Source of the DNA: Torulaspora globosa
Taxonomy: Eukaryota; Ascomycota; Saccharomycetes; Saccharomycetales; Saccharomycetaceae
Direction of reading: 5' to 3'
DNA length: 64,000 bases
NCBI RefSeq assembly: GCF_014133895.1
Contig: NC_050728.1
Span: 186,001-250,000, forward strand
In this document: one piece after another, positions 20,601-30,345 of the stretch
How the letters are laid out: every line of letters begins with the position of its first letter
Position numbering within the stretch: position 1 is the stretch's first letter
Made by a program: the position numbers and the translations under genes
The notes under the pieces: model-generated
Told to the model about the DNA's origin: nothing
Databases searched by the model: none
What the model saw: only the letters and a program-made list of their open reading frames with translations

Positions 20601-23600
20601 CCTGCAGGGTGATAACTTGCAGGGCTGCTACTCCGCAGTCGCTGATGTTGCGAACAGGTGGCTAGACATTTTAGACTCTAGAGGGTCAATGTTGGAGGAT
20701 GAGGATTTAATTGAGTTGATTTGCGAGAATAGAAGTATGTCGAAGACGCTCAAGGAATATGAGGGACAAAAATCGACTTCTATCACAACAGCAAAGCGGT
20801 TGGGAGAGTTCTTGGGGGAAGATATGGTGAAAGATAAAGGTCTTCAATGTAAATATATCATCAGTAGCTTGCCAGCAGGCTCTCCGGTGACCGAACGTGC
20901 AATTCCAGTTGCCATATTTTCTGCAGATATAACTGTGAAGAGGTCGTTCCTTAGAAGATGGACGTTGGATTCGTCACTTGAGGATTTTGATCCTCGGACG
21001 ATCATAGACTGGCTTTATTACAGAGAAAGAATAGCCTCTGTCATTCAGAAAATCATCACTATTCCAGCTGCTTTGCAAAACATTTCCAATCCTGTTCCTA
21101 GAGTGGAGCATCCGCCATGGCTTAAGAAAAGGCTGGCTATAAAAGACGATAAATTCAAGCAAGGTTCACTGAATAGATTTTTGACGAAAGCTTTGAAGCC
21201 ACACGTGTCTGGGCAGGTTCAAGATATAGAGGATCTTTTCGACGATAAATCCCAGCCTCAGTTGAGGACTCTCAAAACCGCAAAGGTCTCTGTTAGCGAC
21301 AAAAGATCCAAGAGGAAGAGATCGCAAAAAAATGAAGAAGAGGCACTGGTCCTGCCTTCAACCATGCCGTCTTTGGATGAGGACTATGTTACGTGGCTGC
21401 AATATCAAAAGATTAAGTGGAAAATTCAACGGCGAGATAGGATGCGTAGAACTCAGCTTTTCGGAGACATGAACTCTTCCGCTGGCAGGAGTGCGCTTGG
21501 TGGCATGATGAGAAAGCAGGCCGAAACGTATGCCAACTCTACCTGGGAAATTTTGCAATACAAGCCGTCTACTCAGCCAGGTATATTGAATGTTTTCGTT
21601 TCTATTCAAGGACAGGTACAAATTCTGAAATTTAGAATCCCTAAAACCATTTACGTCAACTTCAAAAGCATCCCAAATCTGACATTGGAGCATCTTGTGA
21701 TGGAGCCCTGTAATGCTACAATACCTAACAGCTCACGTTTGATGCAAGGGACCTGCAACAATCTGTACAAATGTACAATGCCAGAAAGTGTTTATTACGA
21801 CGCAGTGCAGAAAGAGTCGAACCCTTTCACAGACGCAAACGTTATCGCTGTGTTTGAAAGCACTATCAGAGCAACCGAAAGAGCCATTTTGGAGCTGGGG
21901 TCATCTGTAATATTCAGATCAAATGTTATGGGATCTTTGGGTAAAGGTTTGCAAAATGGTTTCGAGATGAAAAATTTAAGCATGTCCGACACACAAAGAT
22001 ACCTCAGCAGATTCTCCTTGCCTGTGGTATACCTGCTGCATATTCATAGTAGTATTGGCTATGAATTTTTCTGCCTCGTTAAGTCTTGGAGCAAGATCAT
22101 TACATTGCATGTTCTCAAACCGTCTTCTACTGCAAATGAACTTTCCCTTGGTCTGATGCAGCAGATTTATGCTGAGGCATACCAACATAAAAAATCCTAC
22201 GTCGACAAGTTTTCCCGTTTCATGGCTCTGGATGAGAACATGACCTTCGAGGTTCAAAGTTTCGATGATCTTTCAAAGCTACACAACAAGCTCTCATCCA
22301 ATGTTAGTAAATTGAAAGAGGAAAAAGGCCTACAGTTTCTATTAATACTGCATTCACCATATCCTTTGAAGCTAAGGAAAAAAATCAAATTACTCGATCA
22401 GGTTCCCGTTCTGCAATTGTCAATGAATGAGATGAATTTACCTCAGCTACAATGGCAACCAATTCTGGCCAAAAAGATGGTCAGTCACTTTCTTTCTTGT
22501 GGGGCTTGGTTGTCTCATCTGGTTACAATCTCGCAATTCAGCAGTATTCCCTTGTGTAACCTCAAACTAGACAATGCAGGTTACGTCATAGACATATTAT
22601 ATGCACGTCAATTGAAGCAAGACGGCTTTATACTCTGGTGGAACGAAAATGATCCTCTTCCAGATCACGGTGGAGTTCAGAAGGATTTTGATTTGAACAC
22701 ACTATCTTTGATGACCGATGTGGCATTCCAGAATGTAAATATTCCTTCAATTTTCGACCATGTTGTATTGGAAGTTGGAGTAGGGAACTTGACAGTTAAC
22801 GCCGTTCTAGCATCAGCTCTCATCAATGAAGCCGAGGGTGGTGAATCCATGGGTACTGATGGCGCCAGTTTTTCTAATGGGGCAGATCGAAGTACCAGTG
22901 AACCATTTGTTAAAGACGCCTTTTCCGTCGGATCCCTGATGATCCTGCGCAATCTGCTCAAGGAATGGTGGGATGGAGCTCTTACTGGTAATACCACCTC
23001 GGACCTGCTGATCAATTCTTTTGTGACTTGGATACAGAATCCTGATTCCAAACTCTTTGATGCTTCTCTCAGGTATCATATACACAATCTGACTAAAAAG
23101 TCACTACTTCAACTTATGAGCGAATTTCAGAATCTGGGATCGAACGTTACTTACGCAGACAGAAACAAAATCCTAGTCAAAACTCCTAAGCTTACGCCTG
23201 AAACTTGCTATGCTTATGGTCAGTATATTGTCAAGGCTGTTCGGAAAAATTTAGTCTTCACATACCTTGATCTGAGAATCGAGAAATACTGGGACCTTTT
23301 GATTTGGATGGACAAACATAACTTTGGAGGTCTCGCTTGTGCACAGATACAGGAGAAAGAGACACAGGATATAAGAGCATTTTCAAAGTGGCAAATGAAG
23401 GACTTTTTACCACCAATATACCAATCTGAATTTGATGATTGGATGATGATCATTCTTGATAGTTTGGCCAAGACGAAAAAGAGTTACCTAGAAGCCAACA
23501 ACAGTACACAGAGACCCACTCAGATTTTGTCCGGGAAAGTAAAGAAAATCGACATGGATGAGGACGAAGGTGACGGTCCCTTAGCCGGATTTACTAGCTT

Positions 23601-24252
23601 TTTTTTCGAGCCCTTACTAAACAGAGTGCAGAAGTTGTATCGCAATGAAAAGGCTTTCATTTTGGATCCCAAGTATGCCGCTGAATATGCTTTTCCCTTC
23701 CTGCCTGGTTCTTTCATTAAAATGAAGGCCCCGCTGTTGGAACTGGTTAAATATTTGTGTCACTTGATGTCGCTGTCCAAAGCCAATATACTGGAAGTAC
23801 GTCAACTTCGTAAAGAGCTCCTGAAGATATTTGAGGTTCGTGAGTTTGACAAAAGAGCAGAGTTCCGAAATCCCAGCGCAAGTTTACTGATCAACGGATT
23901 TCTTTGCGAGTCATGTTTTTACACCATCGACATCGATTTCTGTCGAGACAATCCCTCCACTTTGTTCAAGTGTCCGAATTGCCATAAAGAACTCAATCGT
24001 GTGCTTCTTCAGGAGCACCTGATTCAGAGTATTTACGTTGAGGTTGAATCATACTTGACTCAAGATCTGAAGTGTTCGAGATGCCACAAAGTCAAGCAGG
24101 ATAATATGAGTGAATACTGTGCATGTTCAGGATCCTGGGTGGGCTCAATTTCTAAAGACATGCTCATTGACAAGATACTAGTGTTTCAGCAGGTCTCTGA
24201 ATATTACAGTCTTGATTTAGTGCTGTCGGCACTGGCAGATATCTCTATGTAG
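17620..24252 (+). CDS. POL2: DNA polymerase epsilon catalytic subunit Pol2
   Basis: Pol2 is the leading-strand replicative polymerase; the predicted length is 2210 residues (2222 in S. cerevisiae). The N-terminal half is active. The 3'-5' exonuclease has Exo I FDIETT with D278 and E280, and Exo II ATFNGDFFDWPF. The palm carries D628 in HVDVASMYPNIM and D863/D865 in LELDTDGIW. The insertion with Cys residues near 650-670 (CASCDFNRPGKLC) corresponds to the P-domain/Fe-S region. A PIP-box-like KQGSLNRFL lies near 1185. The C-terminal half is the degenerate, inactive second polymerase fold that binds the CMG helicase. It ends in two zinc modules: C2096/C2099/C2118/C2121, and C2152/C2155/C2167/C2169, which bind Dpb2. 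The start at 17620 is the first ATG. Confidence 0.98.
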   Translation: MSSWSKGSNTARVVKNGWSNGVNSTANSLAVTANQMMQAGKIDEIDSMMGFERYFPPQYTGRRDPGKLDQVPGRVGWLTNMHATLLSPVSMPGASASEPLGIAGVDFYFLDEEGGSFKSSITYDPYFFIKCSDVSRANDVEEFIKKYLDSCLKGVSVVEKEDLSLDNHLMGLKSTLIKLTFINSNKLFEARKLLRPILTFNENNNAQKQLYSAQGAGNSLKDAKSLIEDIREYDVPYHVRVSIDKNIRVGKWYKITSDGLHEITEKVAFADPVVLAFDIETTKAPLKFPDSAVDQIMMISYMIDGDGFLITNREIISEDIEDFEYSPKPEYPGLFTIFNESDELALLQRFFEHIRDVRPTVIATFNGDFFDWPFIDNRSKIHGLDMFEEIGFSPDSDGEYKSSYCSHMDCFRWVKRDSYLPQGSQGLKAVTQVKLGYNPIELDPELMTPYAFEKPQQLSEYSVSDAVATYYLYMKYVHPFIFSLCTIIPLNPDEVLRKGTGTLCEMLLMVQAYNGNIILPNKYTDPVERFYDGHLLESETYVGGHVESLEAGVFRSDIATDFQIDADAIDELLSDLPHALRFCIEVENKSKLEDVTNFQEIKEVITSQLLDLKLNSKRCELPLIYHVDVASMYPNIMTTNRLQPDSMKTERDCASCDFNRPGKLCDRRLKWSWRGEFFPAKMDEYNMVKRALQNETFLNKRKFSKKKYLTFDELSYAEQVSHIKKRLTDYSRKVYHRVKVSEVVERESIVCQRENPFYVNTVRSFRDRRYEFKGLAKTWKGKLSSIPSADKHAKDEARKMIVLYDSLQLAHKVILNSFYGYVMRKGSRWYSMEMAGITCLTGATIIQMARALVERLGRPLELDTDGIWCILPKSFPENFSFTLKNGKRLFLSYPCSMLNYRVHQKFTNTQYQEIIDPVKHKYQTHSENSIFFEVDGPYRAMILPTSKEEGKGIKKRYAVFNEDGSLAELKGFELKRRGELQLIKNFQGDLFKVFLQGDNLQGCYSAVADVANRWLDILDSRGSMLEDEDLIELICENRSMSKTLKEYEGQKSTSITTAKRLGEFLGEDMVKDKGLQCKYIISSLPAGSPVTERAIPVAIFSADITVKRSFLRRWTLDSSLEDFDPRTIIDWLYYRERIASVIQKIITIPAALQNISNPVPRVEHPPWLKKRLAIKDDKFKQGSLNRFLTKALKPHVSGQVQDIEDLFDDKSQPQLRTLKTAKVSVSDKRSKRKRSQKNEEEALVLPSTMPSLDEDYVTWLQYQKIKWKIQRRDRMRRTQLFGDMNSSAGRSALGGMMRKQAETYANSTWEILQYKPSTQPGILNVFVSIQGQVQILKFRIPKTIYVNFKSIPNLTLEHLVMEPCNATIPNSSRLMQGTCNNLYKCTMPESVYYDAVQKESNPFTDANVIAVFESTIRATERAILELGSSVIFRSNVMGSLGKGLQNGFEMKNLSMSDTQRYLSRFSLPVVYLLHIHSSIGYEFFCLVKSWSKIITLHVLKPSSTANELSLGLMQQIYAEAYQHKKSYVDKFSRFMALDENMTFEVQSFDDLSKLHNKLSSNVSKLKEEKGLQFLLILHSPYPLKLRKKIKLLDQVPVLQLSMNEMNLPQLQWQPILAKKMVSHFLSCGAWLSHLVTISQFSSIPLCNLKLDNAGYVIDILYARQLKQDGFILWWNENDPLPDHGGVQKDFDLNTLSLMTDVAFQNVNIPSIFDHVVLEVGVGNLTVNAVLASALINEAEGGESMGTDGASFSNGADRSTSEPFVKDAFSVGSLMILRNLLKEWWDGALTGNTTSDLLINSFVTWIQNPDSKLFDASLRYHIHNLTKKSLLQLMSEFQNLGSNVTYADRNKILVKTPKLTPETCYAYGQYIVKAVRKNLVFTYLDLRIEKYWDLLIWMDKHNFGGLACAQIQEKETQDIRAFSKWQMKDFLPPIYQSEFDDWMMIILDSLAKTKKSYLEANNSTQRPTQILSGKVKKIDMDEDEGDGPLAGFTSFFFEPLLNRVQKLYRNEKAFILDPKYAAEYAFPFLPGSFIKMKAPLLELVKYLCHLMSLSKANILEVRQLRKELLKIFEVREFDKRAEFRNPSASLLINGFLCESCFYTIDIDFCRDNPSTLFKCPNCHKELNRVLLQEHLIQSIYVEVESYLTQDLKCSRCHKVKQDNMSEYCACSGSWVGSISKDMLIDKILVFQQVSEYYSLDLVLSALADISM

Positions 24253-24370
24253 CATAACCTGTATTTAACTACTGCATTTTTTCATCTTTGGCGATGGCTT
24301 CACACTTAAATCTGAAATGTCAAACCTGGAATACGCACAGAGAACTATCAACCTGAAGTCCCGGTAGTCC

Positions 24371-25792
24371 ATGTCCGGCTCATTGAACGATGTGCTATTT
24401 CGTGATTATCAGATAAATACTCTGTCAGCTTTCTTACATAGAGATCCAAGCATAACTCCGCCAAACTTGGTGATTCAAGGGCATAGTAGCACTGGAAAGA
24501 CATTCGCACTGAAAAGGTTCTTTGAGACCAATCAGGAACTAGTGAACGCTTGGCTGGAACCAATTGAATTAGTGACATGGAAGCCTTTGATGCAGGCGGT
24601 CCTTAGGACGGTTCAAAATGGTCTAAGATCGCTGTATCCTGAGGTAAGTATTCAAGAAAGTGATCCGCTCGACGTGGAAGAAACCTACTTGCTTGTTAAG
24701 CTGCTGACAAATTTGTTGTCACAATACGATAGTCTTTTGCAAGAGGAACTTAGTTTCTTCTTGGTTTTTGATGGCCTTGACCAGTTAAACGATTTGGATG
24801 CAGTTCTCTTCCGGAAACTAATAAAGCTACATGAGTTGCTACCAGCGAGCTCCAAGATCCAGCTCAAATTCGTCTACACCATACAGGATATGGCGTTTGT
24901 CGAGCGATATTCATCACATTGTCTACCCGTCGTAGTGTTTCCCAGGTACACAACAAAGGAAGTAACAGAAATATTGATAGCAACCAGAGCTGATGACCTA
25001 ATCATGAGTGACGCCCTCCGAGAAAAGGTGCTAAAAGAAGGTATAACGGAATGCACGGACGAACAGTTTCTTGGCGTTGCGATAAATTTTATTCAACTGA
25101 TCGTTCAGTCGTTCCATTCATACACAGGAAACAACATAGCGGCACTTAATGATCTGATTGATTTCAAGTGGGACTCATTCGTAGATAAGGTGATCAAGGA
25201 GAACATATTTGAACCATTGGCGCTTTACAGAGCTGCAAATAAGGTGTTTTCTAGCACAGGCGACACGTTCAGCCCCGAAGACTCCGAAAGCGCAGAGATA
25301 ACAAATGAGGTGGCCCTGTCTTATGAGCTTTCAGCCATCTCCAAGTACCTCCTCATAGCTGCATATATCTGTTCATATCTGGAGCCCCGATATGACAGCA
25401 ATGTCTTCTCCAAAAAATCGCATATCAAGACCGGCAGGGCCTCGTACGGTCGAAGAAAGAAGATAGAGACAAATCCAAGATTTCTGCAACCATCCATTTT
25501 CCCTCTTGAAAGATTGCTGGCCGTTTTCCAAGCCATTTTTCCTGTCGAGCGGAAAGCTCAGAGTGGCTCTTTGGCCTTGCTCAAGGAAGAACCACTTATG
25601 AGAGCCAATGTTGAAGTATTTCAGAATTTGGCAGAGCTTCACACTTTGAAACTCGTCTCGACAACTGTCGCAAGAAATATCGATTTTCTCAATTATAAAG
25701 TGAAGTGGAAAGTCAACGTACCTTGGGAAATCATCAACGAGATAGGCAGGTCGGTCGATTTCGACGTTGGCCAGTATTTTGGCGGGCAGTAA
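24371..25792 (+). CDS. ORC5: Origin recognition complex subunit Orc5
   Basis: Orc5 is an AAA+ subunit of the hexameric complex that binds origins and loads MCM. The 473-residue product (479 in S. cerevisiae) starts MSGSLNDVLFRDYQ. It has a Walker A motif GHSSTGKT near residues 38-45 and a Walker B-like FFLVFDGLDQL near 130-140, then a helical lid and a C-terminal winged-helix region. It follows POL2 by 118 bp on the same strand, the S. cerevisiae order YNL262W-YNL261W. Confidence 0.97.
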   Translation: MSGSLNDVLFRDYQINTLSAFLHRDPSITPPNLVIQGHSSTGKTFALKRFFETNQELVNAWLEPIELVTWKPLMQAVLRTVQNGLRSLYPEVSIQESDPLDVEETYLLVKLLTNLLSQYDSLLQEELSFFLVFDGLDQLNDLDAVLFRKLIKLHELLPASSKIQLKFVYTIQDMAFVERYSSHCLPVVVFPRYTTKEVTEILIATRADDLIMSDALREKVLKEGITECTDEQFLGVAINFIQLIVQSFHSYTGNNIAALNDLIDFKWDSFVDKVIKENIFEPLALYRAANKVFSSTGDTFSPEDSESAEITNEVALSYELSAISKYLLIAAYICSYLEPRYDSNVFSKKSHIKTGRASYGRRKKIETNPRFLQPSIFPLERLLAVFQAIFPVERKAQSGSLALLKEEPLMRANVEVFQNLAELHTLKLVSTTVARNIDFLNYKVKWKVNVPWEIINEIGRSVDFDVGQYFGGQ

Positions 25793-25999
25793 GGGGATCA
25801 ATATCTATAGACACTTCAGTTGACATTTTACCAGTGCCATTGATTTATAATGATATAATCAACCTTCATCATGTGATGGTTGAATTAACGTTTAGTACAG
25901 CCAAAGGACTATTGTGAAATAAGACATGAACAGGGCTCTAAAGCCTGATATGACGATTCGAAAGGCCTGTCGAGTCTAGTATCTTGCGAGTAGTTCCAC

Positions 26000-27022
26000 A
26001 TGCTGCACAATGGTTCCAAGCCGGCCAGAATCGAACAAGAGACCATTAAAGAAGATGTTAGTTTAGAGTATGCTGATTATGAGCAAGCACCTGAACCATT
26101 AAGGAAAAGGCGAAAGATTTCATTAACTGGTTACGAGTCTGATTCATCTGACGAGGAAGATAGTGATATCGAAACTGTGTCCAAGTCGGATGGGAAGCAA
26201 AAAGCTTCAGAGTACGCTATTGAAGATGACATGTTTGCGGCTGATGAAGTCGATCAAGCTTCCAGAAATGCAGGCAATGATGAGGAATATGACCACGATC
26301 AGTACGATGAAGACACCATCGATGATTCCCCAGAAACGCATCTGCCGGACGATGGAGATTTCCAAGTCGAGGCATTCAATTTAGTGGAAGAAAGAGAGAA
26401 AGGCTACCTGGATGAAGCCGGCAACTATATACCGACAAAAGATCATGACGAGGACGCCATGCAAGATCAAGATTTATGGATAAATGATTTCAAGGATGTG
26501 CAGAAAGCGGCTGCTTCGCAAAAGCATGCGGAGAGCAGCAGAAGGATGGAAAACCGAAAAGTTCAACAAAGCAGCAGACATTACATGATAGATGAGGCGC
26601 TGTTGCGGTTCTACTTCTTTTTGTCCTGTGACGGTACAATTGTAGATACCTTGGCGAAACTGAACAAAAGACGTGAAACAGGCTGCCAGTATGTCCTGAA
26701 CTCGATCAACTACATCTCAGACCTGATCAACAGTCTTGAGCAGAAGGGCCTTGAGGACGTCTATTTGCTAAAACGCGCTAATGTCGCCGCATTGTACAAG
26801 GAAGAATGTTTGAGCGATTCTGCAGTTATAGACGATTATAAATCGCTAATATGGTCCTTCAGCTGGTCGAAGAAACCGTCTGTAGTGCATGGACCGTACA
26901 CAAACTACCAGATGCAACGCTGGAAATCGTCGTACTTCAAGGATAACGTTGCAGTGCGATTTCACGATGATGCGGATAAGCCAGAAAACTGGCTAGATCT
27001 AAATAGCGTAACTTTCATGTAG
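26000..27022 (+). CDS. LIN1: U5 snRNP-associated GYF-domain protein Lin1 (CD2BP2 homologue)
   Basis: Lin1 is the yeast counterpart of human CD2BP2/U5-52K, which binds Prp8/Prp6 in the U5 snRNP, and it was also found as an interactor of cohesin. The 340-residue product is acidic through residue ~130 (ESDSSDEEDSDIE). It carries the conserved GYLDEAGNYIP block near 134-144, and ends in a GYF domain at about 285-340 with IWSFSW, then GPYTNYQMQRWKSSYF. In S. cerevisiae LIN1 is YHR156C, next to YSP1, the paralogue of SIP3. Here it lies close to SIP3, consistent with one unduplicated ancestral block. It is convergent with LTO1, with only 7 bp between stop codons. Confidence 0.92.
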   Translation: MLHNGSKPARIEQETIKEDVSLEYADYEQAPEPLRKRRKISLTGYESDSSDEEDSDIETVSKSDGKQKASEYAIEDDMFAADEVDQASRNAGNDEEYDHDQYDEDTIDDSPETHLPDDGDFQVEAFNLVEEREKGYLDEAGNYIPTKDHDEDAMQDQDLWINDFKDVQKAAASQKHAESSRRMENRKVQQSSRHYMIDEALLRFYFFLSCDGTIVDTLAKLNKRRETGCQYVLNSINYISDLINSLEQKGLEDVYLLKRANVAALYKEECLSDSAVIDDYKSLIWSFSWSKKPSVVHGPYTNYQMQRWKSSYFKDNVAVRFHDDADKPENWLDLNSVTFM

Positions 27023-27029
27023 CATTTAT

Positions 27030-27518
27030 TCACCACTCCATAGCATGATCTTGACCATTCACATCTTCTTCTTCGTTTCCCTCATCGACATAGGCCTTCA
27101 GCTGCCCGGCAACTTTAGTGCAAGCTTCCTCAACGTCCTCCAAAGTCAATGAATCCCCTGAAGCACTCCCGGATTGCCTATGTAGTGACAATAACACATT
27201 TCTCAGCTTGTTTCTCACCTTGACTATCCTCGATTCGTACTCGGCAACAGCAGCATCATCATTACTCATCTCGATTTCAGCCAGAAGCCGGTCAATGCTC
27301 TCAACATTCTTCAGAATGTTGCTGCCGTCGACAAGGGAGCTTTTTAAAACCTCCAGGATCCCTTGTATCTGTCCTAGAATGACAAATCGCTGGAATCCTA
27401 CCTGGAGACCGAACTGCTTTCCTTCGATGTAGTTCTCCCTTGCCTTTTCACCGGATCCCTGCTCATAGCCCTCCTGATAAAATTGCTGTTCTAGATTCAG
27501 TAAATAGTCGGTATCCAT
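27030..27518 (-). CDS. LTO1: Fe-S adaptor Lto1 for Rli1 maturation
   Basis: Lto1 (ORAOV1 homologue) works with Yae1 to pass Fe-S clusters from the CIA machinery to the ABC protein Rli1. It has the family's deca-GX3 repeat, with glycines every four residues from about 17 to 54 (EGYEQGSGEKARE, then EGKQFGLQVGFQRF). The C-terminus is ...GQDHAMEW: Lto1 proteins end in a tryptophan that CIA recognises, and this one does. The product is 162 residues, somewhat shorter than the S. cerevisiae protein. ORC5, LTO1, ATX1 and DSL1 keep the S. cerevisiae order apart from LIN1. Confidence 0.94.
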   Translation of the reverse strand: MDTDYLLNLEQQFYQEGYEQGSGEKARENYIEGKQFGLQVGFQRFVILGQIQGILEVLKSSLVDGSNILKNVESIDRLLAEIEMSNDDAAVAEYESRIVKVRNKLRNVLLSLHRQSGSASGDSLTLEDVEEACTKVAGQLKAYVDEGNEEEDVNGQDHAMEW

Positions 27519-27672
27519 ACTGACGTCTTGACCTTACTCGCTTTCTGGTCGCTGATCTACTGCAAGTCCTTGCTATCGAAGAAATTGCAATTAAATTAGT
27601 AACCAACCCGAATGTGTCTTACAAGTTTGCTAAATATTCAAGTATATAAGTTCAGCCTTGAACCACTCAGCT

Positions 27673-27894
27673 TTAAAGCTGCTTCCCAGATCTTACTTCC
27701 TTGCCAGTCTTCTTGATCTTATCCAATATAACATCATAAGGAAGGGATGTAAAAACGTCAACAGTCTGGTTTTCCAGCGATATGTCAATCTTAGAAACTT
27801 CAGGCTCAAGTCTCGACAACACTCTGTTGATGGCGTTGGAACATCCAGAGCAGGTCATTACGACGATGAATTGGTAGTGGTTTTGTTGTGACAT
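27673..27894 (-). CDS. ATX1: Copper chaperone Atx1
   Basis: Atx1 carries cytosolic Cu(I) to the P-type ATPase Ccc2 in the Golgi, supplying copper to Fet3. The 73-residue product has the HMA fold with the metal-binding MTCSGC motif at residues 13-18 (Cys15, Cys18) and the conserved Lys-rich KKTGKEV near the C-terminus. The frame is open 34 codons further upstream, but the size and fold place the start at the ATG at 27894. Confidence 0.97.
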   Translation of the reverse strand: MSQQNHYQFIVVMTCSGCSNAINRVLSRLEPEVSKIDISLENQTVDVFTSLPYDVILDKIKKTGKEVRSGKQL

Positions 27895-28033
27895 TGTGAT
27901 CAAGCTCAATAATTCTGAATCAAGAAAGTCGATCACTTCCCAATTTGCTTTGCAATGCTCAAATGATTGAACTTCAGGACCATTCTCGAAGCACACTGAA
28001 CTGCACCATCGCTTATTAAGTCAGAGAAGTTGT

Positions 28034-28039
28034 CACGTG
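28034..28039. promoter_or_regulatory. CACGTG site upstream of ATX1
   Basis: GTCACGTG at 28032-28039 lies 140 bp upstream of the ATX1 start, in the short gap before the DSL1 stop codon. It matches the Cbf1 consensus. Function is inferred. Confidence 0.45.
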
Positions 28040-28098
28040 CGGTTACTTCATGGTCAATCGCTTCGACGGTTCCAGTTATCAGTCCTGTTAATCGACTA

Positions 28099-30345
28099 TC
28101 AATCCTCTCCGACATCGGCGTTCCTGATCTCATATATGTCGTCGATTGCATTTCTTCTTAGTGGCGTTTCAGCGAACAACAGCACAATCCACCGGACTAA
28201 TTCGTCAGTTGTGAAGAGGTAAAAATCTCCATTGTAGAACATTTCCATGATGTCCTTCAAGTGTAGCGGCAAAAACTTGCCAATGATTGCGAACTTTTCA
28301 CGGCACTCTCTGTAGCTCTTGTTGCCGTTTAAAGCAGAAATCTCTGTTCCAGAATATAAGAGAGAAACGAACTCTGAAAGGTTCTCCGAACTTCTTTCGG
28401 ATATTATCTGCCATTGTAGGATATTCTTGATAACACACTCTTCATATAGGAATCGAAGGAATGAACATAAAGGGCGTTGACTGTCGTTGTTACCAATCAT
28501 AACAAGCGGTTCGAGAATTTTGGTCTTGACGAATGGGAGCAATTGATCGACAGTTACATTCCACGAACAATATCTTTCGTTTTGTTTCAATTCGTTTAGC
28601 TGCTGACAGACTAGCTTATAGACAACGCTTTCGCTGGTATTGAGGTACAGGTCCAAATTGTTGACGGTCAGCTCTTGCAGGCGAGTTAAGCATGGATTAA
28701 GTTGAATAATTTGCTTCAGATCGATGTGCAACTGCCACCAATTATTCCGGTATTGACGACTGGCAATTGCCATGATAGTAGTCTGCAGCACATTTAGCTT
28801 ATGCTTGTAGTAAGATTCATCGATTTCTTGCCCTGATCCATGACAGCCTTCGTCGAAGTCTCTCACCAAGGCAGTGATTTTTGCTGGTAGCTGAGTCACT
28901 CTAACTTCAGAATCATCTAGATCATTATCAGCACTTTTTTGCTTCTCGGACTCGTCATCTTCGATTTCTATATTCCAGGCCTCGTCCCACGCATCATCTG
29001 CGGCATCACTGGCCGTATCCTTCCTGGACTCGGTGCTGGCTACTTCGCTTGCTGAGTGCTTTTCGCCTAAATCGAGATCCATATGCTCATCCCACCCTGT
29101 CTTCTCTTCCCACCCCCAGTCACTATTTATTGATCTTTTGGAAGACGACGGTAGCCTCTTTCTTCGAGCAGGACTTTGAGCGGGTGACAGAGGAGCTGCC
29201 GCTGACGCGACAACCTCCAGTCTTTGCCATGCTTTGTCGGCAAAAAATACTCGTAACTCTGTCACTTGGTCATGAAAAACCTTGTCTATCTGAAGGTTCC
29301 TAGGAATTTGGTCATTATTGAACAGATCGTTAATTGCGGCGCCGTCGTAACTCCAGCTATTAGTTTCTGTTGATAACTTGACGAGATCCTCATTTACTCC
29401 CTCAATGATAAACCTAAGCTGCGCATTCTCTGGTCGAAATACAACAGACGAATTGGCTTTTATGAACTCGGCCAACTCAGTGGCAATTAATGAACCCAAC
29501 TTTTGGGCCAAGATTTTCCGGTCCCGCAGGACAACAGTCTCCCGCATGAACAGTAGAAGACTCTTGAAAGAATTCGCAGTTTCTTCAACCTTTTCATCCC
29601 CAATTTTCATCGAATTTTCGAAAAGCAGCTTACTGTTGTTATTGGTCAATACAAACTGCTTATTCTCAGCAAATAAGGAAGATTTGATGGCAATAATGAT
29701 TCCAGAAAGTTTGACGTGCTCGTTCAGAATTGTATTCAATTTATCACGCAATGTTTCCTGTAAAGTCCCCAGAACCATGTCTGAGATAATCCACAATTTA
29801 GGATCCAATTGGCCGGAGGGGAAGTAAAGATTTTCCACAGACTCCATCAGGTCGGCATACTGTACCTGAACCTGGTCCTCACCGTGAGCGACAGTTGATT
29901 GGAAATCGATCGCATCCGCACTTATTTTCCAAAAACCATCCTTCAACGTTGCAAAAAGTGTGTTAACGAGGTCCAAATGCATATTGTCGACATACGTGGC
30001 TACGGACCGCTGCAGTCCAAAACTGCGGTTGATAATAGCGAAATTTGCGTGTAGTTTTCGGCGCAACGCTTGTAGTGAGTAGAAGCAGTTTTCAAGCTCC
30101 AACAGCCGTAAATTCGTCTTAAACTCCAATATAAGGCCAGGAACAGTCTTCAAAGCAGTGAAATCATGCAACTCACTGCTCAATTCCTTCTCTCGTCTTA
30201 AAATCGCTTCCGTGCCAATGTCTGAAGATTCGCCGTGTTCATTATTCCTGAACAGAGGATCATTGCCCAGTTGTCGCGCGATTTCGTCCCTATTTCCCAG
30301 TATTGAGCCTATTTCATCGCCCACAGATGTCAGCCCGACGTTCAT
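28099..30345 (-). CDS. DSL1: ER tethering complex subunit Dsl1
   Basis: Dsl1, with Dsl3/Sec39 and Tip20, tethers Golgi-derived COPI vesicles to the ER and is a structural relative of exocyst subunits. The 748-residue product (754 in S. cerevisiae) is helical throughout. Between about residues 400 and 460 it has the acidic, Trp-rich lasso that binds coatomer: DWGWEEKTGWDEHMDL and later DDAWDEAWNIEIEDDE. Its first ATG at 30345 gives MNVGLTSVGDEIG. SIP3 lies upstream on the same strand, as in S. cerevisiae. Confidence 0.95.
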   Translation of the reverse strand: MNVGLTSVGDEIGSILGNRDEIARQLGNDPLFRNNEHGESSDIGTEAILRREKELSSELHDFTALKTVPGLILEFKTNLRLLELENCFYSLQALRRKLHANFAIINRSFGLQRSVATYVDNMHLDLVNTLFATLKDGFWKISADAIDFQSTVAHGEDQVQVQYADLMESVENLYFPSGQLDPKLWIISDMVLGTLQETLRDKLNTILNEHVKLSGIIIAIKSSLFAENKQFVLTNNNSKLLFENSMKIGDEKVEETANSFKSLLLFMRETVVLRDRKILAQKLGSLIATELAEFIKANSSVVFRPENAQLRFIIEGVNEDLVKLSTETNSWSYDGAAINDLFNNDQIPRNLQIDKVFHDQVTELRVFFADKAWQRLEVVASAAAPLSPAQSPARRKRLPSSSKRSINSDWGWEEKTGWDEHMDLDLGEKHSASEVASTESRKDTASDAADDAWDEAWNIEIEDDESEKQKSADNDLDDSEVRVTQLPAKITALVRDFDEGCHGSGQEIDESYYKHKLNVLQTTIMAIASRQYRNNWWQLHIDLKQIIQLNPCLTRLQELTVNNLDLYLNTSESVVYKLVCQQLNELKQNERYCSWNVTVDQLLPFVKTKILEPLVMIGNNDSQRPLCSFLRFLYEECVIKNILQWQIISERSSENLSEFVSLLYSGTEISALNGNKSYRECREKFAIIGKFLPLHLKDIMEMFYNGDFYLFTTDELVRWIVLLFAETPLRRNAIDDIYEIRNADVGED

